64,000 bases of DNA from Branchiostoma floridae (lineage: Eukaryota > Chordata > Leptocardii > Amphioxiformes > Branchiostomatidae): assembly GCF_000003815.2 (NCBI RefSeq), contig NC_049996.1, positions 14,994,619 through 15,058,618 of the forward strand, given 5' to 3'. The translations under genes and the position numbers were made by a program. Below are positions 12,301 through 24,300 of the stretch, piece by piece. Within the stretch, counting starts at the first letter, position 1. Each line of letters starts with the position of its first letter. The notes below the pieces were generated by a model. The model worked only from the letters and a program-made list of their open reading frames with translations. It did not search any database and had not been told where the DNA came from.

Positions 12301-15300
12301 GTTAGAGATGTCAAGGTTCCCAGATGGAATAGCAGAGAAGCAATTGTATCAAATGGTACCCAGGCTAACTTCTCACTGGGACATGGTAAATTGCTATTTA
12401 CTTACAATCATAACTTACAGACTTTTGTTACTCTATGCAAGTTTCATTATTTGCTTTTGATATTTGCTCTTACAGTTTTGAATCTTGTTTTACTTTTTTG
12501 CTTATGCCATGTTGATTCTATGAAATGGATGACATACTACATGTATATGAGTACCCAAATAAGAATTTGTAGGATACAGTATGGTCGAAAATTTTTTTGA
12601 AAATGGAGGAAAAATGTCATCCAAACATGCAAAGATGTCATCCATATAGTTAAATCAACATAGCCTTATTTGTTATGTCAATAGCTGAAACAGGGCTGAA
12701 TGGGGAGGGCCTGAGTGGCTACGTGATTAGCTGCATGAAAATAATTTCCAAAACTCAAAGATCGTTCATTTTGAAGGGGAAAAAGCAAGAATAAGGTCTC
12801 GAGTGTTAGTAAAAAGGGTGAGAAGCAACTAAGAAAGGGTTAGAAAACCTTGTGCTGGCAGTGGAGATAGTTCTGTAGCGTGGAAGAAAGCTTCTCTCCT
12901 GAGGGGGAGGGGGGTGTTGGGTGAGTTGAGGGGGGGTGTGGTCCAGAGATGGTTGGTAAGGCGGCCGATGTTGCGAGGGAGGGTGGTAAGTTCCCCCCGG
13001 CGTGGTGACCTGCCTTTCTCTGCAAGTATAGGAGGTAGATTCCATCGTGAGCAAGGGGGCCGTTACTTTTTAGACAGACAGAGAGAGGAGCGATCTCACA
13101 GACGAATCAGGCTGTTTGTTTTTTTTCAAACCCAAAAAACAGACACAGCATTCACTCATTCACACACCAAAACACATGTACGGATCTACTGACTCAAACA
13201 TAATGACAGCCAACAAAACCCGACAATACATAATAGTCTGTAGCACGATAATGATGCCAGAGACCTGATAAAACTCGTACTACATGTGATACTATATGTA
13301 CATGTACATTCAATGTAAGTGCATTGTCTCAATATTAATATTGTCCTTAATGCTTAAATCTGCCTATTAGCAAACTTCAGTCTATTTTCCATTGATAGCA
13401 GCTGTCAAGCAGTATTTTACATCTGTCCTCATGCTCATTTATAGTGCATATCTATTTGCATTTAATCTTAACATGCAGCAGTTGTCAGAACTGTGAAGCT
13501 GAAGCATCACAACAGGTTTTTGATAAAGACATGTAGTGACAACTATGTGCAAGAAGCAAGCAATGACCATCAGCAAAGTGACTGAATGTAGGTTGACAAA
13601 AAGCTAGCATGTGCCCACATTCATGATCAATATCTTTCTAAATACACAAATACGAAAGGGTACATAAAAAAGGCAATGAATAACCCATGACTCTATAAAA
13701 GATGCTTTTATATGTCAACTGAAAATACGGAAACAAACAGATACAGACTTGACAAGACTCTGTAGAAACTAGCATTCAGAATGGCAAAAAATGACAACCG
13801 TACTAGTACAATGTAAGAACGGAGGTGAGAAGCAAGTAAGAATGAAGAAGCTTCAAGAAGAAGAGCAAGCCTAGGAAAGAGAAGCAAGCGAAGACCTGGT
13901 AGTTTGAAGGCGGGTGGAAAAGCTGGCTTCTTTGGAAGTTTCAGAAATAGCAGGGCGGGAGGGGGGCGTATGCTGACTGATGTAATGAACAGGTTGGGAT
14001 TTGGGTCGCGAAGCCCGCTCAGGTCGCATCCCCTCACTGAAAGATGAAAGTTTAAAAAAAAAAACGTCTCAGAGTTTGTTATAAAGTCAGAGCAAGGGGA
14101 GAAAATGTTAGATGAAAAATGGAATGAGTTTAATAAGTTTTAAGGGAAATCGGTTGAGGAAGATGTGATAAAGATGAAAAAGGAGTTGGCAGTAGAAGTC
14201 AATTACTTATGAAAATGTCAGGAAGGAAAAATGAGAAAAATGAGGAACTAAAATAAAAAACTTCAAGGCAAACTTTGAGAATGAGAGGCCAGGTCTCGTG
14301 ATTTAATTGCAATGGAAGGGTATAGCAGGATGGTTTGCCGAGGGAAAACCATGCAAGATACACACAAACCTTACGACTTAATAGCTCACAGACATTTCCT
14401 CTAGTCTACATTATGATATTTACATACATGTAGCCAGTCCCTTGACGTTAAAGCCACAAAGTGTGCTTTTCGAGTCCGACACTTACACAACTTTCACACA
14501 ACACACAAAACTTACACACAATATGCATTCAGACACCTAGAAATAAACTCTAGATCTGCCTTTTGGAAAACAAAACAATGGTTAGTTACGGACACAGAAT
14601 AATTCAACAATACAATTTGTGCAAAGCATGGAATGAAAGCCTGAAATGAATAACGACATTCGGTTAGAAACAAATCACGATACATGAAAACTCTTCTGTA
14701 ATAGAAATGGTATACAATACAGGCAGTTAGTGATGTACATATAATAAACATGTCACAATGTACAATGTAAAGACAATGGTTAACACCACAGTTTCACATC
14801 ACAATATTGAACATGACATTGTTACACTGTACGGAGCATTTGTGATATGGAGATACATGTACAGAGAACTGGCAAGTGAATCATGACTGGCGTATGCCAG
14901 GTGCAACGGAAACAGCTGTAAAGATCAGGGTTGGACAAGTCCACTAGTTTGATTGTCCAGGGCAAGTGAAAGTGCAGATCTGGCAAGTGCATGTCCTACC
15001 CTATATACTTCCAATTGGGCAAGGAAGACTCTTTCTATGAGTAAGATTTTTACATACTTGATACTTTTTAAGCATTGGTCAACACAGAAAAATAGTGTCA
15101 ATGATAAAAAAATTCTATTGCTGGAAGTGAAAATACATTAAAAAATGTTTTTAAAATTTTGGGCAAGACAGAAGTTGGTTTGGGCAAGTAAATTCTTTAT
15201 CTACTTGCCCCATAGGACAAATGAATTCCAGACTTGTACAACCCTGAAGATGTGGAGTACGATTTTCTTGATGTCTGGTGATGATGATGATCTGTTAGAC

Positions 15301-18300
15301 GTTGACAGGAAGAAGCTGTATAGAAGAGAAGGAAAGGAGAACCTGCTGGGAGAGGGGGTAGACAGGTGGACAGGGAACCTGGCTTCCTGGGGGGGTTCAG
15401 AGCGAGCGGGTCGGGAGGGGGGGAGCTGGAGCGTGGCGTAGCGAGCCTGCTGGGATTGTAGCTGCTGGCTAAACTCGTCCAGAAACATGTAGTGGCTCTC
15501 ACCGCTTGAGCGAAGGATTCAAAACGGCAGGGGAAGTTAGAGTCTGTTAATCTATTGTTAAATAATATGAAAGCAGAATTGGCACATGTTAACTTGTCCT
15601 GCCGAGCTCGTATACATGTATATACGGGTTGCATATACATGTAATGCCCGTATGTGGGTCCAGTAGCTTTACGGGTTTATGGCATTGCTCACTTGAATGT
15701 GGCATATTTTGCTGGTGTGTTACGCTAAAGGGCAGATATACTGGCTATGTAGATACAGATGCAGATACCACAGCACACCGCATCGTTTGGGGATGTAACA
15801 CTGCAGCAGTAGCACAGAATAGGACAAGTTTTACTGATCCAATGAATTAACCAGCTTAGGGGGGGTTAAATTGGCAAAAAAAATTCTCAGTAGGATAAGG
15901 GTTAATATTATAAGGAATACAGTTAGGCAAGAGATACGTGAGGATAGTGACACCTTTTAGAAGTAGACAGAAAGTTTGGCGAGCTTCTTGTAGAAGAGGT
16001 TGAGGGGGTCCGGGATGGGGTATAGGGTGGGAAAGCAGCATAGCCAGGGGGGACAGAATGGAGGCCTATGTCTTCAACAAACACCTCTGTGTCGCTGGAA
16101 GTTAGAGGGGAAACATTTCATGTTATTTTTAATAATTAGTAGTCAAGAGAGACGGTAGAAAAACACAGAAGAGATTGAGACAAATATCTTAAGATGAATT
16201 TATGAAAAGTAACAGCACTTCAAAGTTTTAAGTAAAGTTATGATTGCAACATAAGTTCACCTTTATCCGTGGGATAACCTATATCCATTGTTCTAAAAAG
16301 ACAGAGTATTTATTACTATATTAGGGAGGGACAAAGACTGTGCAATATTTTCAAAATAACTGTCATATTTAGAAAATCAATTTGAATCTCTTGACTTGAT
16401 ATCCTTATTCAAATACCTTTTTTAAAAACAACGGATATAGGTTACCCCGAGGATAAAGGTGATCTGTGTTATATTCAATAAGAGATGGTAGTTGACCTTG
16501 GTAGGGCTATAACGTCAAAAGGTGGGGAGGGAGTCCGGTCCTCTAAAGGTGGCGACACCTTTCTCCTGGACTCAGGAGGGGTCAACGCCCTCGGATAACC
16601 CCTAGGAGGTGAGAGACCTCTCTCTCTGGATGGTGATTGGTAGAGGGGGAGGTTGGGAGTTTTGTAATGAGTATTCTGGGACTGGGGTGGGGGGCTGTTC
16701 ACACTGTTAGCCGTCCTCTCCCTGTAAGTAAATCAATTGAGATCAACGTTTAAAAAAATCTCCAAAAGAGGTACTAAAAGCAGAATAGCCTTGAGAATAC
16801 ATATTGGTGGTTAGTAAAAGAATAGTCTTCATAATGCATGCAAGTTGGTGGTCAGTAAAAGAGAATATAGAGAATATTTAAGAAATGTAAGCAAGAGTTG
16901 GAAGAGAGGAAAGAAGAGACCTTGTGAACGTGACAGTTTTTGTCTGGTGTTCTTTGGGGAATGGTTTTGGCTCTTGGGACAGTGGAGGATCCGAAGTTAG
17001 GAAAGTCGGGTTGTTAGTCTGGGACTGTGGCTGAGTTGTACCAGTTACTGTCACTGTCCTGTTACAACATTTTACAGAGAGAGAAAAGGAAAAGAGAAAT
17101 ACATGCAGAAGGTGTGAAAGATCACTTAAAGTAGGGCTACGTCCCTGAGGCGTAGCCAAAAAGTGTGATAAATGAAGGCTAATTGCAAAGGATAAGAGTA
17201 GAAAATAGAGTTATAAGTTACACTATGCTAGTGTCTAATCAACTACATGGTATAACGAATACTATTGTCAGGTTTGACTTTGAAAGCAGTGGTTAATGAA
17301 CTGTCCCACATTCTGTATGATGGTGGGATTTTGTGCTTTTAGTAGAAATATAGTCTTTTGGTGATCTCCAACATGGTGAAAGCTTGGAAAAATTTTAGCA
17401 ATTGTTTGAAATAATTTGTTTCCATACATTATTTTAGTTTCAGAAAAAAAGCATGGCAAAGCTTAAGACAACAGGTGGCAAGCTTCCTGAAGAAAGGTGA
17501 AAGTGTTGGAGAAACGAATCAAGTGAAAGTAAAGAAGTTAACCTTGATGTTGAGGAGACTGTAGTAAGGAGGGGCGAGACTGCCCTCCGTTGGGGGGGAG
17601 GGGAGGGGTGGCTGAAATCCCAGGGTTCTACGACCTCCTGTTTGTGTGAGTAGTTAAAGTAGTCTGGGCTAGATGCATTTCTGTTCCTGATGTAAGGAGG
17701 GAAAAACAAGACAAGTTGGTTTCCTCGTTATGCTTTCTGAAACTGTAACATCACATGTTTAGACAGAATAACATGATTGAATTAACGCTAGTTCACCTTT
17801 CTCTGAGGTGAAACCTATATCTGTTGTTTTGAAAACAAACAAACGGACGGAGATTTAGGGATACGAAGTAGACAGAAGTTGTAACATTTTGAAAATAGCT
17901 GCAATATGTTATATTAAGAGATTGCAATTTGAATCTACCGTCCGTTGACTTCATATCCCTTAAAACCCATTTGTTAGAAGCAATGGACATAGGTAACTAT
18001 GCAAATAAAGGTGAATTACAACTTCAAAAGAAGTTATGGTACTTCTTTGACTTGAGAGCATGACTGCAAGAAATCAAATCAGTACAGTTGTAAGTCTCTC
18101 ACGTCTGTTGAAAAATTTCTGCAATGTACAAGAATTTCAGATTTCTCTTACGAGCTTAATACATGTATAGAAGAAATCAAAACAGCACTGAGTAAGAAAT
18201 CTTGTTGACCTTGTAGGAGATAAAGGTCGTTGGGTTTCCTGCTTGGAAACGTAGCTGTTCTCTATGACCACTGGAGACGTTTTCTTCCTGCATGCACAAA

Positions 18301-21300
18301 TTTGTGACCAATAATCAAATTAAGTCAGGGTCTCTTTCATAATTTTATTGTAAGACCATGTTTATTTGTGTAAATGGATAGCATCGGAACCCTAAAACTG
18401 ATGCAAGCGTGCGAATAGAAAAAAAGTTTGGCCCCAATAATGATGCCTCCATGATAACATCTAAGTGGCCAGGAGTTGAACAAATAACTGAACACAGAAT
18501 ATGGTATACCTTACAATTATATATTCTTCATTTTTGTTCTTTCACATCTTTTTCTTTGGTCTTGGAATTGACATTGGCAATTTTGGCTTATTTTGTACGA
18601 TTTACAGTATGGTTGAAACATTTTTTTGTAGAAATGGCCCAAAATTGATGCGCATGTAGATGCCATCCATACTCTCAAATCAACATGACCTTGGATAAAA
18701 GTTAAGAAATAAAATGAGAACACTGAGAGTAAAAGACGAGGTTAGACCTTGGGCGCGGCAGCTCATGGTGCACAGGGGAACGTCGCGTCTGTTGAAAATC
18801 GACCTCGGTAACCGACATGTCTGGAGGCGACCACACTTGCTGCCGCTGCGCCGTGATTGGGTGACTGTTTTCCGCCGGGAGCCTTTCTCTGAGATACAGG
18901 AAGGTTACGTTCAAAACATTCAGTTTCAAAACAATTTCTGTTACAAAGCCCTGTGCTGGAAGAGAACTTCTCTGAGATATAGGAAGGTTACATTCAAAAC
19001 ATTCAGTTTCAAGATATCTTCTGTTACAAAGCCGTGTGCTGGAAGAGAAGTTGAGGTTAAGTGATTCCACATTCTACAAACATGATGAGAAAACCTGTTA
19101 TCATCATTCATTTTTAATGTCCATGATGTATCTACAAGATATTTGACTTCAAAGGAACAGAGCTACATGTGTGTCTAACTTCCAAGTGCCAGCTGTACAT
19201 GTAGTATTTGTTGTCCTGAACACCTCTAGATCTGAATAACATAAAAAAATTACCCCAAAAATGTTTTCCTAAATCAACTCAGACACTTACTATATATAGT
19301 AAGATGTATGCTATACAGCTGAAACAAGTAATCTATAAGTCTATGTATTATTATCAATATGTTTTATATCATGAAGAACACACACACACATGCTCACATG
19401 CATACAAGCACACCACACACCGCAACAGCAAAGAAGTCACAACTTTTTTTCATAACACAAACGACACACGCACCATCTTCATATCATCACCAAACTGCCA
19501 CAAACACACACCACACAAGGAAGGGTTAGTTAAAAGTATAAAAAAACAGAAGAACAAAACTAAGACAAGAAGGACCTGGGAGGTGACCTAGGTTGAGGAG
19601 AAACGTTTCTCTTCTGCTCCTCTCCTGACAGTTGCTTAAAGCCCAGACTGAGAATAGTGGGGGTGAGAGCAGGCTCCTCCTCCTCCTCAATATGCAAAGG
19701 TGCACCCCTACAAACCACAGGTGTGTTAAACAGGTATGTATACAGAAGGAAAAAAAGGGGAGAAAACAAAGGGAGAAGGAATTTATCTAATGTCTCAAGT
19801 CAGGACAAACTATACAGAAAGACAGGGTTGTTATGACAGACTCTCTGACCATGCAAAGTTTCAGACTAAACAAAGTTCTTCGAATCTAATTTGCATTGTT
19901 ACTATCTTTCAAGGATAGCTCTGCAAAACCTTTAAAATGTTTTCAGGGTTTGACAATTTTTGTTGAGGTATATCTTTGCAGGACAATCAAGAAACAAACA
20001 ACGTTATTTCAACTAGACTTGAGACATATTAAAAGAAACAGAAAGAACAGAAATAGAAAGTTCAGAATGAGAAAAGAAAGAAAGAAAGAAGAAAGACCTT
20101 GACACAGGAGAGATAGCTGTCTTCTGAGGCGATACAGGACGATTAGGGGGTGACGCTTCAACTGACACCGGCGACACCGATCGCTGTTGCTCCCATGTTT
20201 CTCCAAGAACGGGGTTTTCTGGCCTACAAATCATAAACATAACGTCTCTACCACCTCCAACAACTAAATGTTAACATTCACAAATATATAAGAACTACCA
20301 TGTTTAGAGGACAACGGTATTTACTGTGTAGTCAAGGAGGTTAAAAAAGGAAGAAGAAGCCAAGAACAGGGTACAGTGTACAGTTTGATGTGATCTTTTT
20401 TAACCTCCTTGCTGAAGTGAATGGTTCTCTATGGGAAGCTGGGGTAGACAGGTTGACCTTGGGAAGTCAGGGTGACCTTGAAATCCCCTAAATGACTGTT
20501 AATGAGATCCACAGAATAGAAGGAAAATGGCGGTCAGGCAAAGTGTGTGATAACTTCATGGGAAGGAAATGATTGGGGATGTGAAGGAAGGAAGGTAGAT
20601 ATGATTTAGGGTGTGCATCATGATTATCCGAAATATCTTCTGTCTTGAGGCAATGAATATGAAGAAAAAGGTAAAAAGAATGTTACATAGTATTACATTA
20701 TACATGTAAAAAGTGTTGCAACTACTTACACAACAGTAACTTTCTGTGACTTAATATGTTCTGAACTGTACATTAACAAAATATGTTTAGTACATGGGTT
20801 CTCAAAACCATTCACACAAACTATGATTCAATTCGACACTTCAAGCCCCCCCCCCCCCATACACGACATTCTCACTCCAACAGTCATGCAACTTAAAATT
20901 GCTTGTCACACCCCAAGTATAGACCTTAATCTTCGTGACTAACTCTAAAACCTTGCATCCATTAAGTAGACATTACTTTTACCTTATGTGACTGCGATGT
21001 GTGATACAGTCGACCATATGTCAACGTTTATGCTTAACTGATAACAAATGTCTGACTTCACATCACCCAAAGAACTATAAAAAGCTAACAGTTTGTCTCT
21101 GTTTAGACTCCACCCTGCATCACTTCGGAGCTGTCTAACACCATCTTTTCACTGCGGAGTTTGAAAACAGACTGATCCAAGAATGCGAAAAACAAACCTC
21201 TGTGCCGCGCTGTCCGATTCTTTTGATAACCTTCCGGGATGTGGCCTGCCCAACATGACAGTAATAGTTTGTCCAGCTATCCCCAACTATCCTTGTCCAC

Positions 21301-24300
21301 TCTTATGTAAGGAACAGAAACAGCGCTAGCTAGCGTATCTCCTCTATTTCAGTGCTACAGCAAACCACACAAATCTTCACAGTGAGTAAACAGGCCAGCC
21401 AAGCAGAGTTGACGGAGCAGAGAGGTGGAGACTTTCAAATGCACCCCACTGTAGATTAATCTATGACGTTATTAAAATTCATAGACCAAAGATGAGGGTC
21501 GGCCGGGGGTAAACAAGGAAAGGTACTCAGCTGCCAAGAGTCAATGAAAAGGACCGTAACATCACAAAACAGGCAGAAAACAAGCCAGCTCGGCCGTGGA
21601 AGCCAAGATGAAATGTTAGCTTAAGCACGGTTGGATGTTTTCCGATGCCCATGGTGAGGAGTTAAGACGGAGAAGCATTCCGTTGACGTACCAACCTGTG
21701 TTTTGATTGGATAAATCCCATATGGGTTTAACGGAAAGATCAAGAGGAAAGAAGACTTGGCGGAGAGGCAGAGGATGTTAATTTGCCGGGCTTCGAAAGG
21801 GAAGCTCACTTCTTTGCTTGTTTTAAGGCAGGCCTTTAATATCTAATCTCAGAAAACTAGGCCAGCTGGAAGGAGGTCGATCTTTGCGGCTATTTCGGGT
21901 TCATAAATGCCGGTAGTAGAATTTCCAAAATTGCACGTTTCCCGGGGGAAACTCCCAAGCGATAGCAATGAGGAAATTATTTGGTGGAAAGTTGGCCAGA
22001 TGTACGATGGATCAGTCCATAGTGTACTGTAGGTAGGGTCTGTGTAAAAGATTAATATGCTTAATGATAGTTTCCTTGTAAAAAGGAAAGGAAATCATTT
22101 TTTGGTTCCAAAAGAAGGAACTATATATTATAAATCTTTACCAATGTGAATGCCACAGCGATTCAGGGCCAAAGTTTAGGGCTCTGCTAATCTGTACCCT
22201 TTCAAGCACTTCAGAATAAAAACATTATTATAATCATATCTAACCATTCATTTTTTCCAATAAAAACAACCCCTGCATGGACATTAGCCAACTTCTGAAA
22301 TGCTTACAATCACCTGCAGATTTGACCTTAGATTTTGTTTAGGAAAAAGAAGAACGCGTGCTTATGATATCAAGAAAAAAAAACACAACACAGACCACCC
22401 AAGGAATCTATGTTTTCCAGTCAGTCACTTAAGACCAAAAAAACATGTTTCTCATGATTGGGCATGACATACATGTACAATTGCCCCCCACCCCCATCCT
22501 GTGCGACATTATCCTACAGTACCCCAAACCAAATGCAGACATCACAATTTATAACAGATAAAGGATATGAAGTGACCATGTCATGCCATATACGGACATG
22601 CACTGAGCTGTCTGACGTATCAAATTACAGGGCGGATCAGAGGGGCTAACTTTGGGAACTTCCACAAAACCTTTCATGTTTACATAACCAACTTTGTGGC
22701 CGTAAAATCCGCATATGGCATAAATACCCTCGAGTTATGAGGCTGTAAACTTCAGGACAGGAAATCTTTTTCCATAGAATAAACTAGTTGTGGACTTAGA
22801 ATGTTTGTTGTAAAACTCTATGCAAAATTAACTTTAAGACCAAAGGATTAATTTTTACTATATATTTATATTTTGGGAGTGGTTGCAGAGGTAAACCTAT
22901 CTTTGTAACATATAAAAGCCCTTACTGGTCTTTTTAAAATAAGTCCAGTATAACGAAGTATGTTAGAAATGTAAAAATAGCACTGCTGCACCTCCTGTTA
23001 TTGTTTAACCATCTGGTGTGATTTCTTTTTAAATCAAGAAGAATTACAGGTATTTCCGTTGTTCAAAGGAATACCTATCCCATTGTACACTACTGCAATA
23101 CATTCTGAAACAATTATCTATTATAGTGGCAATGCATTAATTTGGAACTATTAGTATTACAAAATATTTTTTGCCATGTTTCTTTCAATCAAAGAATATT
23201 TGATGCCAAAACCTGTCATACTTTAATATAGCACATACATTTGTACAACTCCTTTATAATAAAGTTTACTCATACAAGGAGAAATTAACCTGATTTCAGA
23301 ACGAAAGCTGTTTTATTAGTTAATTTTGACATGACGAACTGTGTAAAATACAGAGAATACTTGCTGCAAAAACCTGTCATACTTCATACCATATGCAACT
23401 GTTTTATAACAAAGTTTAGAGGAAGAAAGTAACCTGCTTTCAGAATGAAAGCTGTTTTACTAGTTAATTTAGACATTTCAGAGTCTGTGTCAGCAATGTG
23501 TGTCTCAGCAATGCTTCCCAGTCTGCCTCTGGAAAAATAATTGCCCTCCACCTTTTGAACTGCTTCCCAATAAACACATGTTAATGGGCAGAGTTTCTCT
23601 CCACACACCAGCACAGCTGTGCTTCTGGGGTTCTCAACGTACATCAGGTTTCACACACACGGGGAACAGGCCACACAGGGCAGCTGGCAGGGAGACAATG
23701 TCCGGGGAAACTTCTCAAGAATCATGTAGCCAGTCTTTAAAACACAACCACAGAAACACATGAAGGATTTCTACAGCTCCAGTCCCAAGAGAGGAAAAGG
23801 CCACACAGGGGAGCTGGCAGGGAGGAGGGTCTGCATGGGGGGACCCGACAACGATTTACGCTGAATTCAGAAGAACTCCCAACATATTACGTTAAATCAA
23901 GGAAGGTAATTACGCTAAATTGGGTCGCCTTGCTACGAATTACGTAGATAAGAAGTTTTCCCTACGAGTTATGGGAAATAAAAACAGGCTGCCTACGCCT
24001 TACGGACATCAAGAGCATGCAGACCCTCAGGGAGGCAATGTTCGGGGAAACTTCTCGGGAATCATGTAGCCATCCTTAAGTTCTTACCACACAACCACAG
24101 AAACACATGAAGGATTTCTACAGCTCCAGTCCCTAGAGGTATCAACTGGTATTACCATTGAGTAAGGAGAAGTTCTGCCTTAGTATACATTTAGTGCTGA
24201 AAGATAGCTGAGAGAAGCTATCATCTTTAAAGAACACATTCTAACTGAAGTCAATCATCTAATTCTAAACCATGATGAGATATAAATACTAATCTAACAA

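Noticed and set aside
15197-15640. 147-codon minus-strand frame over exon 25
   Set aside because: This frame is offset from the tensin phase; the real exon reads [12 protein letters not shown] in another frame.
18702-19070. 122-codon minus-strand frame spanning exon 19
   Set aside because: Only the 18748-18888 part is exon; the rest runs through the duplicated acceptor region in the intron.
20463-20530. Possible extra tensin exon after TTAACAG with AG|GTCAACC end
   Set aside because: The splice signals resemble the weak-donor block, but neither possible end gives phase 2, so it would break the frame.
21100-21700. CpG-richer stretch as an internal tensin promoter
   Set aside because: No start codon exon with a compatible donor was found, so composition alone is not enough to call it.
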